DNA from: Aquimarina aggregata
Lineage (GTDB): Bacteria > Bacteroidota > Bacteroidia > Flavobacteriales > Flavobacteriaceae
Assembly: GCF_001632745.1 (NCBI RefSeq)
Contig: NZ_LQRT01000058.1
Location: forward strand, 1 to 64,000
DNA: 64,000 nt
Direction of reading: 5' to 3'
This document shows positions 53,198-62,478 of the stretch, piece by piece. The notes under the pieces were generated by a model that saw only the letters and a program-made list of their open reading frames with translations, was not told the origin of the DNA and made no database searches. Numbering within the stretch: the first letter of the stretch is position 1; each line of letters opens with the position of its first letter. The translations under genes were made by a program, and so were the position numbers.

Positions 53198-54427
53198 TTA
53201 TTTTCTGTTATGTTTTGATAAATTAACAGATAAATAAAGGCTCGATGTTGTAAGTTCAGAGTTGGATAATGTAACACTTAACTTGTCACTCTTAGCAATA
53301 TTTTTATCCGTATATATTCTATATCCCAATTTAAAACGACCGACTCCAAATCCTCCTCCATAAAAATAATCAACTGTTACTTTTTCAATATTATCATTAA
53401 AAACTGATTTGGTACCCAAATCGTTATCTATAGAAAGACCTCCTTCAAAGAAAACTTCAAAATTAGAACTTAAGTAGATGTGAAACCTAGGTGCCAGTGC
53501 TACATTTATACTTTTGAAGTCTATCTTAGCAGGTTCTGTGGGACCAAATGCATTACTCTGAGTTGTAGAAAACGATCTGTATGTTGATTCTAGAAAAAAG
53601 CTTAAATCAACTTTATAAAACGGTATGAAAGTTTCTAAATAAAAACCGAATTTTGGAGCCATTACATCATCATACAATATGGTTTGGGATACATTAAATT
53701 CTGAAGGGTGTGAAAAACTAACAAAATCTAAGGATCCTATAAGACCAATTTTAGTCTGATTGATTTTTTTCTTAACCGTATACTTGATCTTTGCACCTTT
53801 ACAATGATTGTAATCAATAAAATATTTTTTTAGATCCCTTATAGTATGTGTTACATCTTCAACATCTTGATTGCCGCAATTGATGTGCTGTTGCAATTGC
53901 TCTTTAAATTGTGTGTTTGATTTAGGAATAACTTTTTTTCCTACTTTTTTCTTTAAATCAGGAACATAATACGTCTTGTAAACTAATAATTCAGGATAGG
54001 CAACATTTCTAGCTGTATAAAAAAATCTATTTACACCATTTTCAGAATATAAAAATAAAGAAGCTTCACTTTGAAGGATTACTCTTAGAAAAACCTTTCT
54101 TATTCTTAATCTTGGATTCTCACTTTTTGTAGAATTAGCAACATCATCTCCTCTTAGGTCAAATTCCATGATATATCGTTTAAAGATATAATCTTGTCCT
54201 ACTCCAAATTCTTTAATGTTTTCAATGTTTTCGGTTTTAGAATTAGAAGAAATTGTTCTTTTCCATTCAAATTCAGTTGGATTGTTTTTCCACGGAACCC
54301 TTTTAATAAGACATTCTTTTCGATTATTATTATTATCAATGAAATACCCCGATTCATATAGATTTTGGGCAGAGATGGTAGAAACAAAAAATAAAAAAAA
54401 TAGTAGTTTAGTTGGTAATAGTTTCAT
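53198..54427 (-). CDS. Secreted outer-membrane beta-barrel-like protein, function unknown
   Basis: 409 aa. SPI signal (MKLLPTKLLFFLFFVSTISAQ). First half (about 22-205) is a mixed domain with FRYIMEFDLRG-type strands and a Cys pair region (HINCGNQD, YNHCKGAK). The second half (about 215-405) alternates strands ending in aromatic residues (LGLIGSLDFVSFS, YLETFIPFYKVDLSFFLEST, YFYGGGFGVGRFKLGYRIYT), typical of a small outer-membrane barrel. I do not recognise the family. Confidence 0.75.
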   Translation of the reverse strand: MKLLPTKLLFFLFFVSTISAQNLYESGYFIDNNNNRKECLIKRVPWKNNPTEFEWKRTISSNSKTENIENIKEFGVGQDYIFKRYIMEFDLRGDDVANSTKSENPRLRIRKVFLRVILQSEASLFLYSENGVNRFFYTARNVAYPELLVYKTYYVPDLKKKVGKKVIPKSNTQFKEQLQQHINCGNQDVEDVTHTIRDLKKYFIDYNHCKGAKIKYTVKKKINQTKIGLIGSLDFVSFSHPSEFNVSQTILYDDVMAPKFGFYLETFIPFYKVDLSFFLESTYRSFSTTQSNAFGPTEPAKIDFKSINVALAPRFHIYLSSNFEVFFEGGLSIDNDLGTKSVFNDNIEKVTVDYFYGGGFGVGRFKLGYRIYTDKNIAKSDKLSVTLSNSELTTSSLYLSVNLSKHNRK

Positions 54428-54642
54428 TACATAAAAATTTCAATTGGTTAGTTGTGAGATGACATTGTTTTTAGATACTGTAAATATTAAAAAAAAATAC
54501 CTTTTGTTGTGACCTTTCCCGGTGGTAACAATCTTTTATAACATCATTGCTCATTAAATATTGTGTGTAAAGTTAGTTTTATAGTATTGAAAATAGAGAG
54601 ATAATAATAATCTTTTGTTTAAGTAAACCATTAACAATTAAT

Positions 54643-54650
54643 TATCTTTG
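54643..54650 (+). promoter_or_regulatory. -7 promoter element TATCTTTG
   Basis: TANNTTTG match 35 bp before the dual immunophilin gene; a TTTG at 54614 is 25 bp upstream, longer than typical. Confidence 0.5.
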
Positions 54651-54685
54651 CAGCTCAAAAATTAAACGCTAAAACATATATTGTT

Positions 54686-55618
54686 ATGCAAGACGGATTA
54701 TACGCAAAATTTAATACCACAAAAGGTAGTATCCTTATTAACTTAGAATATAAAAAAACACCTGGAACAGTTGGAAACTTTGTAGGTTTGGCTGAAGGTA
54801 ATATAGAAAATCAAGCAATTCCACAAGGGAAACCATATTACAATGGATTGAAGTTTCATAGAGTTATTGCTGATTTTATGATACAAGGAGGAGATCCTCA
54901 AGGCACTGGTTCTGGTGGACCAGGTTATCAATTTGATGATGAAATACATCCTGATCTTAAACATGATGGACCAGGAGTTCTTTCTATGGCTAATGCAGGG
55001 CCTGGTACAAATGGTAGTCAGTTTTTTATTACTCATGTAGAAACGTCTTGGTTAGATGGAAAACATACCGTTTTCGGAAAAGTAGTAGAAGGCCTAGAAG
55101 TTGTTAATACTGTTGCACAGGGAGATGTTATAGAAGAAGTAGAGATCATTAGAGTAGGAGCCGATGCTGAAAATTTTAATGCTGTTGAGGTATTTAGAAG
55201 TTTTAATGGAGCTAAAGCAGAAAGAGAAGCAGCAGCAAAGAAAAAGTCTGAAGAACTATTAGAAGAATTAGCAGCTGGTTTTGATAAAACTGATAGCGGA
55301 TTGCGTTATAAAATTATACAACAAGGAGAAGGTGTTCAAGCAGAAAAAGGAAAGACAGTATCGGTGCATTACAAAGGAAGTCTTACAGATGGCACGGTGT
55401 TTGATTCTTCTTATAAGCGTAATCAGCCTATAGATTTTCCATTAGGAGTGGGACAAGTTATTTCCGGATGGGATGAAGGAATAGCATTGTTAAAAGTAGG
55501 TGATAAAGCAAGACTAGTGATTCCACCATATCTTGGATATGGAGAATCTGGAGCAGGAGGGGTAATTCCTCCAAACGCCACGTTGATTTTTGATGTAGAA
55601 CTAGTAAATGTTAAATAA
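54686..55618 (+). CDS. Cyclophilin-FKBP dual peptidyl-prolyl isomerase
   Basis: 310 aa, no signal peptide, so cytoplasmic. Cyclophilin domain 1-158: catalytic Arg59 (FHRVIADFMIQGGDPQGTG), MANAGPGTNGSQFFI and WLDGKHTVFGKV. Linker helix about 165-203 (Glu/Ala/Lys). FKBP domain 205-310: VHYKGSLTDGTVFDSSY, GWDEGIALLKVGD, PYLGYGESGAGGVIPPNATL. Fusion of these two unrelated isomerase families in one chain is a known but rare dual-family immunophilin architecture, reported in flavobacteria and in apicomplexans. Followed by a terminator. Confidence 0.95.
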   Translation: MQDGLYAKFNTTKGSILINLEYKKTPGTVGNFVGLAEGNIENQAIPQGKPYYNGLKFHRVIADFMIQGGDPQGTGSGGPGYQFDDEIHPDLKHDGPGVLSMANAGPGTNGSQFFITHVETSWLDGKHTVFGKVVEGLEVVNTVAQGDVIEEVEIIRVGADAENFNAVEVFRSFNGAKAEREAAAKKKSEELLEELAAGFDKTDSGLRYKIIQQGEGVQAEKGKTVSVHYKGSLTDGTVFDSSYKRNQPIDFPLGVGQVISGWDEGIALLKVGDKARLVIPPYLGYGESGAGGVIPPNATLIFDVELVNVK

Positions 55619-55644
55619 TTTAACAAATTTGAATAAAATATAGC

Positions 55645-55679
55645 AAAGGTCCCTAAGTAATTTTAGGGGCCTTTTTTTT
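55645..55679 (+). terminator. Intrinsic terminator after dual immunophilin
   Basis: AAAGGTCCCTAA / TTAGGGGCCTTT with one G-T pair and 6-nt loop, then an 8-base T-run. Confidence 0.88.
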
Positions 55680-55844
55680 GGAATTTATTCTAAAAAAGGC
55701 ATTTTGATTAGTGTATTCTTATTTATTCATAAGTTTGCTAGGAATATTTTAGTGATTAACCAATATATAGAGTAATGAAATTAAAAAGCCATCTGTTATT
55801 TTTATGGTTTTAAACTTATTTTAACATTAGTTTTTTTTATTTTG

Positions 55845-55863
55845 CTAAAAATGATCATTTTAG
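55845..55863. promoter_or_regulatory. Palindrome over the -33 region of the 55923 gene
   Basis: AAAATGA/TCATTTT core extended by CTA/TAG with one bulged A, 16 bp before TAAATTTG. It is a candidate operator in the 304-bp gap after the terminator; the rest of the gap shows no gene. Confidence 0.4.
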
Positions 55864-55878
55864 AATAATATGATATTT

Positions 55879-55886
55879 TAAATTTG
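55879..55886 (+). promoter_or_regulatory. -7 promoter element TAAATTTG
   Basis: TANNTTTG match 36 bp before the start at 55923. Confidence 0.5.
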
Positions 55887-55922
55887 ATAGTTTTTATACA
55901 AAAAATTAGTATACCCCTAAAT

Positions 55923-56717
55923 ATGAAACAATTTGTACTAACCATCATTATACTTTGTACTGCGTATTTGTCTTTTGGACAAGATAAACAGGTAAAGCTC
56001 GAAAATATCAAAGATCAAATGGAAATCATTGATAGCTATACAGAGTTTGATACTTTTTATTTAGATCCAGAAGAGTTTCTAGATAAAATGGCAGATCATG
56101 GAGCAGAACTTAATGGATTTTATGAACATGAAAGACTTAAGAAAATTACAAGAAAAGTAGGTACGCGTAAAGCGGATATTTTGACTACTTTCTATTTCTG
56201 GAATGACCAACTTATCTATGTCGATTATAAGCAAAAGCCATATATAATGGAAACTAATGACTACGGTCAGAAAGTGCCGAATTATGCTAAGACATACACT
56301 AAATATGAGTCAAATCATTTTTTTAATAATGGAGATATTATTGAAAAAAAAGAGATAGGATATTCTATGCCAGATGTATCTCCTGAAGAAGACTTTCTTG
56401 CTTATGCGAATAAAATGAAATCGTTGTTAGATAATAAATTCTACAATAAAGATACCTATGAGGCTTTGCAAGGAAGGTGGCTTTATATGGAAAACACAGA
56501 TGATTATATTATTTTTGAAGGTACAATACGGTTTAATTTTTATGCAGGCAAATTTGCAAATCGTTTAAAAACAAGAATAGACGAAGGTGTTTTAGAATGC
56601 TTTTTTCCGATGGATGATCGTATCTATCGTTATAAAATCGATAACTTAGACGAAAATGTACTCACATTAATTGACCTTTTTTCAAAAGAACAATTTATGT
56701 ATGCTAAAGTAGATTAA
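55923..56717 (+). CDS. Secreted protein of unknown function
   Basis: 264 aa from the ATG at 55923, chosen for its clean SPI signal (MKQFVLTIIILCTAYLSFGQ); the earlier frame from 55884 is discounted. The body is acidic and rich in aromatic residues and Asp/Glu (DTFYLDPEEFLDKMADH, EEDFLAYANKMKS), with no recognised domain. Eight bases after its stop the next gene begins, so the two may be co-transcribed. Confidence 0.8.
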   Translation: MKQFVLTIIILCTAYLSFGQDKQVKLENIKDQMEIIDSYTEFDTFYLDPEEFLDKMADHGAELNGFYEHERLKKITRKVGTRKADILTTFYFWNDQLIYVDYKQKPYIMETNDYGQKVPNYAKTYTKYESNHFFNNGDIIEKKEIGYSMPDVSPEEDFLAYANKMKSLLDNKFYNKDTYEALQGRWLYMENTDDYIIFEGTIRFNFYAGKFANRLKTRIDEGVLECFFPMDDRIYRYKIDNLDENVLTLIDLFSKEQFMYAKVD

Positions 56718-56725
56718 GATAAACT

Positions 56726-57256
56726 ATGATGACTACAGATCACCTTAAGTACCCGATAGGAGTATTCGAATGCCCAGAAAAAATAACTACTCATCATATC
56801 AAACAGTGGATATCTGATATTGAAGAATTACCAACAAAAATGGTTAATCTAGTCTCAAGCTTTACAGAGGAACAGTTAGAGACGCCTTATCGACCCAATG
56901 GATGGACTGCTAGACAAGTAATACATCACGTTCATGATAGCCATCATAATGGGTATATTCGTTTTAAATGGGCGTTGACAGAGGATAAACCTGTTATAAA
57001 AGCATATAATGAAGCTTTATGGGCCGAATTATTTGATACAAAATCAGCACCTATACACTTATCACTTGATGTAATTAAAGCATTACATGCTAAATGGGTG
57101 TTCTTTTTAAAAGGATTATCATTAGAAGAACTCGAAAAAGAATTTATTCATCCTGAAGGTGATATAGCAATTTCTTTGGCAGAAGACATTGGTATATATG
57201 CATGGCATGGGAACCACCATCTTGCACATTTAAAAATTATAGCTGCTAAATCCTAG
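56726..57256 (+). CDS. YfiT/DinB family putative metal-dependent hydrolase (bacillithiol-transferase-like)
   Basis: 176 aa. Four-helix DinB fold with the family segments YRPNGWTARQVIHHVHDSHH (His67 region) and WHGNHHLAH (His161, His165), a three-histidine metal site as in YfiT. Length and motif fit the YfiT-type transferases; bacillithiol is present in some Bacteroidota, so a thiol S-transferase role is plausible but not shown. Its last 4 bp overlap the convergent GNAT gene. Confidence 0.9.
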   Translation: MMTTDHLKYPIGVFECPEKITTHHIKQWISDIEELPTKMVNLVSSFTEEQLETPYRPNGWTARQVIHHVHDSHHNGYIRFKWALTEDKPVIKAYNEALWAELFDTKSAPIHLSLDVIKALHAKWVFFLKGLSLEELEKEFIHPEGDIAISLAEDIGIYAWHGNHHLAHLKIIAAKS

Positions 57257-57792
57257 ATATTAAGAATCATTCGCTGCATTTCTCGATAATTATCTTTTAA
57301 GCCTGGATAATCTAGGTCGTACCGTGATATTGTATTGAAATTATGTTTTTGATAAAAAGTAAGTGCTGGACTAGTACTCATAACATCAAGCCATATAACT
57401 TTTTTGTCTAGTTTATAAGCCAATTCTTTCGTGAATTTGATTCCTTGCTCGCCTATTCCTAATCCAATAGATTCTTTTAATAAATATATTTTTTCTAGTT
57501 GTAATGCTTCTGTTTTTGAATACCCTTCTACCGCTTGATCTTGTCGTATTTTTAATAATCCTAAATTCTTGTTCTCATTTGTTATTAAAAAATAAATAAT
57601 ATTATCTATTATAAAATCCTTTTCAAAAGCTTCTTTTGTGAAACTTAGATTTATGTAATAACTAGGATCTTCATTTTTCCAAATATGAATATAATGTTCA
57701 GGATAAAATTGTGTGCTGATTTTTACTAAACTATCAATATCATGTCTTGAGCATTTTTTGAAGGTCACTTTTGAATTCATGCTTAAACTCAT
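57253..57792 (-). CDS. GNAT family N-acetyltransferase
   Basis: 179 aa. GNAT fold with motif A LLKESIGLGIGEQGIKFTKE for acetyl-CoA pyrophosphate binding, IWLDVMSTSPALTFYQKHNF as the C-terminal signature, and SRYDLDYPGLKDNYREMQRM. Substrate unknown. It lies 1 bp after the thioredoxin-like gene on the same strand and converges on the YfiT-like gene. Confidence 0.92.
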   Translation of the reverse strand: MSLSMNSKVTFKKCSRHDIDSLVKISTQFYPEHYIHIWKNEDPSYYINLSFTKEAFEKDFIIDNIIYFLITNENKNLGLLKIRQDQAVEGYSKTEALQLEKIYLLKESIGLGIGEQGIKFTKELAYKLDKKVIWLDVMSTSPALTFYQKHNFNTISRYDLDYPGLKDNYREMQRMILNI

Positions 57793-57793
57793 G

Positions 57794-58351
57794 TTATTCT
57801 TTCCATTTTATGTTGCAACCAATACTGGGTTTTTGATCTTCAGATACTTTGGTGTTGCGCAGCACTGCATCTAGTGCTTGTCTTAAGTCTCTGCCGTTTA
57901 CAGGGATACCATTGCCGGGTCTAGAATCATCCAGTTGGCCTCTATAAATAAGTTTTAATTCAGCATCAAATAGATAGAAATCAGGAGTACAAGCGGCGTC
58001 ATATGCTCTTGCGACTTCTTGTGTATCATCAAATAAGTAAGGGAAAGTGTAATTATTTTTTTGAGCTGTTTTCCACATTTTATCTGGAGAATCTTGAGGA
58101 TATTTCTCAATATCATTGCTGCTTATGGCAACAAATCCAAATCCTTGAGTTCTATAGTCATTTGCAATTCTTACAAGCTCTTCGTTAACGTGAATTACAA
58201 ATGGACAATGGTTGCATATAAACATGATAACAGTTCCCTTATCACCTTTAAGTTCTTCTAAAGAAAAGATATTATTAGTAATACTATCCTTAAGAGAGAA
58301 ATTTGGTGCCAGGGTGCCAAGAGGTAACATATTTGAAAGAGTTCTCGCCAT
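57794..58351 (-). CDS. Thioredoxin-family / AhpC-TSA-like protein
   Basis: 185 aa, no signal peptide. Thioredoxin fold with the active-site CNHC (Cys46-Cys49) in MFICNHCPFVIHV and a central VARAYDAACTPDFYLFD cis-Pro region. This CxHCP group is common in Bacteroidota and is predicted to be a cytoplasmic disulphide oxidoreductase or peroxiredoxin-like protein. Co-directional and nearly abutting the GNAT gene. Confidence 0.9.
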   Translation of the reverse strand: MARTLSNMLPLGTLAPNFSLKDSITNNIFSLEELKGDKGTVIMFICNHCPFVIHVNEELVRIANDYRTQGFGFVAISSNDIEKYPQDSPDKMWKTAQKNNYTFPYLFDDTQEVARAYDAACTPDFYLFDAELKLIYRGQLDDSRPGNGIPVNGRDLRQALDAVLRNTKVSEDQKPSIGCNIKWKE

Positions 58352-58459
58352 TTTAAAGTTTTTATAAATTCAAAATTACAATTTATATAAGATATTCTCA
58401 TACCGTCTTATTTAATAAGTCTAAAAAATAGTATCTTAGTTACATTAAAAATTAATTTT

Positions 58460-58924
58460 ATGAAAACCTTAGACACTTGGTTTAAAGAGTATGCTGTAAG
58501 CCATCAAAATAAGACAAATATTGCTATTCACTTTGTATGCGTACCAGCGATATTTTTCTCTATAGTTGGTTTAATTATGAGTATTCCCAGCGGTTTTTTA
58601 GCTTCTGTTATTCCAGGAAATAATCCATTTATAGAAAACTGGGCTTTTGTAAGTTCTTTACTTATATTGTTGTTTTATATTAGGTTATCTGTGAAAATGG
58701 CATTACAAATATTGATTTTTGTAGCTTTTTGTATAATTACTAATTATTATATCGGGCAAGCAGCACCTTTATGGTTAGTGTCTCTAATTATTTTTGTTGT
58801 TGCCTGGATTGGACAATTTTATGGACACCATTTAGAAGGTAAAAAACCATCTGCTGCTCAAGATTTACAATTTTTGTTAATTGGCCCAGCTTGGGTTATT
58901 CAGAAGATGTTTGGAAAAAAATAA
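58460..58924 (+). CDS. Mpo1-like (DUF962, YGL010w-type) membrane protein
   Basis: 154 aa with about four membrane segments. Starts with the family signature TLDTWFKEYAVSHQNKTN and IHFVCVP, and ends with GHHLEGKKPSA; the conserved His/Asn positions are those proposed to bind Fe in yeast Mpo1, a 2-hydroxy fatty acid dioxygenase of alpha-oxidation. Membrane lipid or hydroxy fatty acid turnover is inferred. Its stop is one base from the start of the next gene. Confidence 0.9.
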   Translation: MKTLDTWFKEYAVSHQNKTNIAIHFVCVPAIFFSIVGLIMSIPSGFLASVIPGNNPFIENWAFVSSLLILLFYIRLSVKMALQILIFVAFCIITNYYIGQAAPLWLVSLIIFVVAWIGQFYGHHLEGKKPSAAQDLQFLLIGPAWVIQKMFGKK

Positions 58925-58925
58925 T

Positions 58926-59792
58926 ATGACATTACAAGATTGGAAAAATTCAGGAACTTATTTTGAATATCAAAATAAGTATTCTGTATTTTATAAAGAA
59001 TCGGGTAGTGGAGAACCTTTAATTCTGATACATGGTTTCCCAACTTCTTCTTGGGATTGGTCTAAAATATGGAGTTCTCTTTCTGCAAAATATCAACTCT
59101 ATGCCATAGATATGATGGGGTATGGGTTTTCTTCGAAACCAAAAGATTTTAAATATACGATTTCTGCTCAAGTAGATTTATGGGAGACTTATTTAAGAAA
59201 GAGAGGGGTATTTTCTTTTCATATTATTGCACATGATTATGGAGATACTGTAGTGCAAGAGATGTTAGCAAGACATAAAGAAAATTCTGAATATGAGTTT
59301 GGTATTAAATCGGTTTGTTTTTTGAATGGCGGAATGTTTCCTGAAACTAATTTTCCAACGCTTACTCAGAAAATGTTGTTGACACCTTTTGGTGAAATAT
59401 TAAAGCACTTTATGGGTAGAGATACCTTAGCAAAGAATTTTAAAAAGATTTTTGGAAAAAACACCCAAGCCAGTGAACAAGAAATTGATCAGTTTTGGCA
59501 AGGAATAGCGCATAATTCTGGTAAAGATGTTATTCCTAAGCTAATTAAATATCTTAAAGAAAGAGATACTCATAAAATCAGGTGGAGAGAAGCTATACAA
59601 TATACAGATATGCCTAAACGTCTAATTGATGGAGGCGTGGACCCGATATCGGGTAAGCATATGGCAGAGTTCTACAAAGAAATTGTACCCAATGCAGATG
59701 TTATCATCTTAGATGAGATTGGGCACTACCCACAAACTGAAGCACCAGAAACTGTGTTATCTCATTATTATGAGTTTAGAAATCAGCTTTAA
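58926..59792 (+). CDS. Alpha/beta hydrolase, MEST/epoxide hydrolase-like
   Basis: 288 aa from the ATG at 58926; a TTG frame from 58881 overlaps the previous gene and is unlikely. Alpha/beta fold with oxyanion segment LIHGFPTSSWDW (about 34-45), nucleophile elbow AHDYGDT (nucleophile Asp104, as in epoxide hydrolases and haloalkane dehalogenases) and late histidine IGHYPQTEAPE. The HGFPTSSWDW/HDYGDT pair is typical of MEST-like proteins. Coupled to the Mpo1-like gene, so a joint lipid role is likely but unproven. Confidence 0.9.
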   Translation: MTLQDWKNSGTYFEYQNKYSVFYKESGSGEPLILIHGFPTSSWDWSKIWSSLSAKYQLYAIDMMGYGFSSKPKDFKYTISAQVDLWETYLRKRGVFSFHIIAHDYGDTVVQEMLARHKENSEYEFGIKSVCFLNGGMFPETNFPTLTQKMLLTPFGEILKHFMGRDTLAKNFKKIFGKNTQASEQEIDQFWQGIAHNSGKDVIPKLIKYLKERDTHKIRWREAIQYTDMPKRLIDGGVDPISGKHMAEFYKEIVPNADVIILDEIGHYPQTEAPETVLSHYYEFRNQL

Positions 59793-59869
59793 GGCGTATA
59801 CAGTTGATTGTTTAAGTAGTATGAGTATGCCTGTCTTAAAAGTTGATGATCTTTGGGTGATAATTACAG

Positions 59870-62383
59870 TTACATTTCATCGCTAAAGAAAATTGCATTC
59901 ATTAACAATTTATTGGTTCCATACCAGAAAGCTCTGAAATTAGTGTTGTCTGTAAACAATATTACATTTCCTCTTCCAAAATTTTTATGCCTAAACGGAA
60001 CTGTTCCAGATAAAGAATCAAGGTTCTTTTTACTTATATAACCACTTAGTAGTGGAGATTTAGTGTATCGTATAGGATTGTTATAGCTTTGTTTATTGGG
60101 TTTTATAAAAATAGTCGTGTTTCTGAATAGTGGAATTTTATCATTTTTATACCCAAAATTAATAGGGTGTGACCTGTCTGTCTTTGCTTCAAAAATGGCT
60201 CCACCAATTACTTGAGCTCCAAAGAAATCTTGCCTTTGTTCAAAAGATATATTCGTTGCATTGTTTTCAGGTTTAGAAAATTCAATTTCCATAAATTCAT
60301 TAATAGCAAAGAATTGAGCAATATTTCTATAACCAATTAAAGTTCCTCCACTACGGATCCAGTTTTTCAGTTTTTCAATTTGAGGTTTGTTAAAGCTTAA
60401 GCCTCTTTGATTAGGTAGTACAATATGCGTGTATCGTGCTAAATTAGTTCTGTTAAAGTGATCTGTATCTAACTTTGTAATAGGAATATCAAAACGTTGA
60501 TCCATTAAATGCCATATTTCACCTGCATCGTAGGGTGTAATCCCTGAACCTGTAAATAGTCCAATCCTAGGTAGTGAAAGTGGCCTAAATTTATTACTTC
60601 CTAAGTCGATTCCTTTAGTAAGACCTGTTGATACAGCTGTGATATCTATGTGATTTTTTAATGATACTTTTTGCAAAAATTCATGTAGTTCTTTGTTGTT
60701 TAACTTTTGATTTTGAACAGGAATCAAAATAGTACCATAGTCATAATTAGCATTATTTAAAGTAAACGGAGTCATTCCTACTTTTGCGCGTAATCCTTTT
60801 TCTAATATTTGATATAAAGCTTTAGGGCCATAATATTCATGCCACTCCATCAAGTAGCCGTAATTACTTTGATCTAATTGTTTTGCTTGTTTGTGTTTTA
60901 GTTCTAAAATCTCATTTCCTAAATTTGAAATTGCAATATTATCTGCATAGTCAAGATTAAATGCTAAGGGAAAAGTCCATGAAGAAATATCATAAAAAAG
61001 GCTATCGGTAAAGGTAGTTCGTTTTTCAAAAATTGCTTTTATAAGTCGACTATGTCTTTGATTTTTAGGTACTGCAAAGCTATATCCTTTTTTGAATTTT
61101 TTATTTTGAACAGCGATATCTTGTTTTAACTCATGTATCTTGATTTTGTGTCTTTTTAAAATTTCAGCTAAATGAAATGAAGAGGCAGCATCTTTTTCAT
61201 TTCCAAAAACGTATGCGTTATTATTTGATTCTTTTCTTGCTTCTACATAAAAATTTCTTTTGTAAGTAAGCAGTTCTTTGCGCATTGATTTTGCTGCTTC
61301 TAATGTTGAAAGTGTAGCAGTAAATTGATTTCTAATCGTAAAAGGAAAAGTAAGAACCCCATTATCTGTTTGTTGCGCATGACCACGTGAGCTGGCTTGC
61401 TCAAATAAAATACCGATCCCTCCGTTTATATCAGGAAAAGTAGAGCCTTTACCATAATAAAAGTCATCAAAATTTTCTTCAGTGTAATACAATGAACCAA
61501 TCTTATCTAAAGCTTTAGCATGGTAATTTGCAATTTTTTTAGTAAGTTTTTGATTAAGTTTAGGGGTTAATGGATGGGTACGAGATTGTATTCCAGGCTG
61601 AAAAAAGAAGGTGCTATTAGATCCCATTTCATGATGATCAGTTAAGATATTTGGATACCATTTGTGATAGGTAGCAATGCGAGCCCTTGATTCTGGTAAT
61701 TGTACTGGTAACCAATCACGATTCATATCAAACCAATAATGATTCGTTCTACCTCCTGGCCATACCTCTCTATATTCTCGGTCTTGAGGATCTGTGCTTA
61801 TATTTTTGTTTTTATGAATGTTAGCCCAATATGAAAACCTTTGTAGACCATCAGGATTAAAAGAAGGATCAAATAAAATAACTACATCATTAAGTAAGCT
61901 ATCGATTTCTTGCCCTTGCGCTGCAGCTAAATAATATGCGGATAGCAATGCAGAATTTGATCCGCTAGCTTCATTGCCATGTATAGAAAACCCTTGATAT
62001 ACAATAGCAGGTAGATTTTCTAAGTCTATAGTATTAGAATTTGCTTCTGTAAGTTGTACGTGTTTTGTTTTTATTTGTTCAAGGTTTTGATGATTTTTCT
62101 CTGAAGTTATGGTAAGTAATAAAATAGGTCGATCTTCAAAAGTTTTACCTCTATTTTCGATAGTTATTCTAGGAGAGGCATCTGCTAATGCAGTCATGTA
62201 TGCAACTAGCTTATCATGAGTTACATGCCATTTTCCGGGTACATATCCTAAAACACTTTGAGGAGTAGGGATTGAAGGGTTGTATGTAATATTTTTTGGG
62301 AGGTAATATGCTAGAGAAAGATCGTTTTGTGCTTGAGAAATAAGCCCAGTAAGAGCTAATAAAATCGTAAAGATGTATTTCAT
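59870..62383 (-). CDS. M14 family metallocarboxypeptidase, secreted
   Basis: 837 aa with SPI signal (1-19). M14 zinc carboxypeptidase domain about 40-400: zinc ligands His135 and Glu138 (SIHGNEASG), substrate region FDPSFNPDGLQRF, FDMNRDW and late His (TDHHEMG, about 250). Residues about 590-837 form a second, GATase/ThuA-like beta-alpha part ending in a GRGNVILFTDN pattern. It probably degrades peptides or cell-wall-linked peptides outside the cell. Single gene. Confidence 0.92.
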   Translation of the reverse strand: MKYIFTILLALTGLISQAQNDLSLAYYLPKNITYNPSIPTPQSVLGYVPGKWHVTHDKLVAYMTALADASPRITIENRGKTFEDRPILLLTITSEKNHQNLEQIKTKHVQLTEANSNTIDLENLPAIVYQGFSIHGNEASGSNSALLSAYYLAAAQGQEIDSLLNDVVILFDPSFNPDGLQRFSYWANIHKNKNISTDPQDREYREVWPGGRTNHYWFDMNRDWLPVQLPESRARIATYHKWYPNILTDHHEMGSNSTFFFQPGIQSRTHPLTPKLNQKLTKKIANYHAKALDKIGSLYYTEENFDDFYYGKGSTFPDINGGIGILFEQASSRGHAQQTDNGVLTFPFTIRNQFTATLSTLEAAKSMRKELLTYKRNFYVEARKESNNNAYVFGNEKDAASSFHLAEILKRHKIKIHELKQDIAVQNKKFKKGYSFAVPKNQRHSRLIKAIFEKRTTFTDSLFYDISSWTFPLAFNLDYADNIAISNLGNEILELKHKQAKQLDQSNYGYLMEWHEYYGPKALYQILEKGLRAKVGMTPFTLNNANYDYGTILIPVQNQKLNNKELHEFLQKVSLKNHIDITAVSTGLTKGIDLGSNKFRPLSLPRIGLFTGSGITPYDAGEIWHLMDQRFDIPITKLDTDHFNRTNLARYTHIVLPNQRGLSFNKPQIEKLKNWIRSGGTLIGYRNIAQFFAINEFMEIEFSKPENNATNISFEQRQDFFGAQVIGGAIFEAKTDRSHPINFGYKNDKIPLFRNTTIFIKPNKQSYNNPIRYTKSPLLSGYISKKNLDSLSGTVPFRHKNFGRGNVILFTDNTNFRAFWYGTNKLLMNAIFFSDEM

Positions 62384-62423
62384 TTCAGACGAATTGTTTT
62401 GTAAATAGCTGTGAATATAAAAA

Positions 62424-62450
62424 AAACCGTTTCAGAGAATGAAACGGTTT
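62424..62450 (-). terminator. Intrinsic terminator after PUR protein gene
   Basis: AAACCGTTTC / GAAACGGTTT, 10-bp stem, 7-nt loop, with the T-tract on the minus strand. Confidence 0.88.
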
Positions 62451-62478
62451 GCATAACTTTAACTTAAGTTATAATTCT

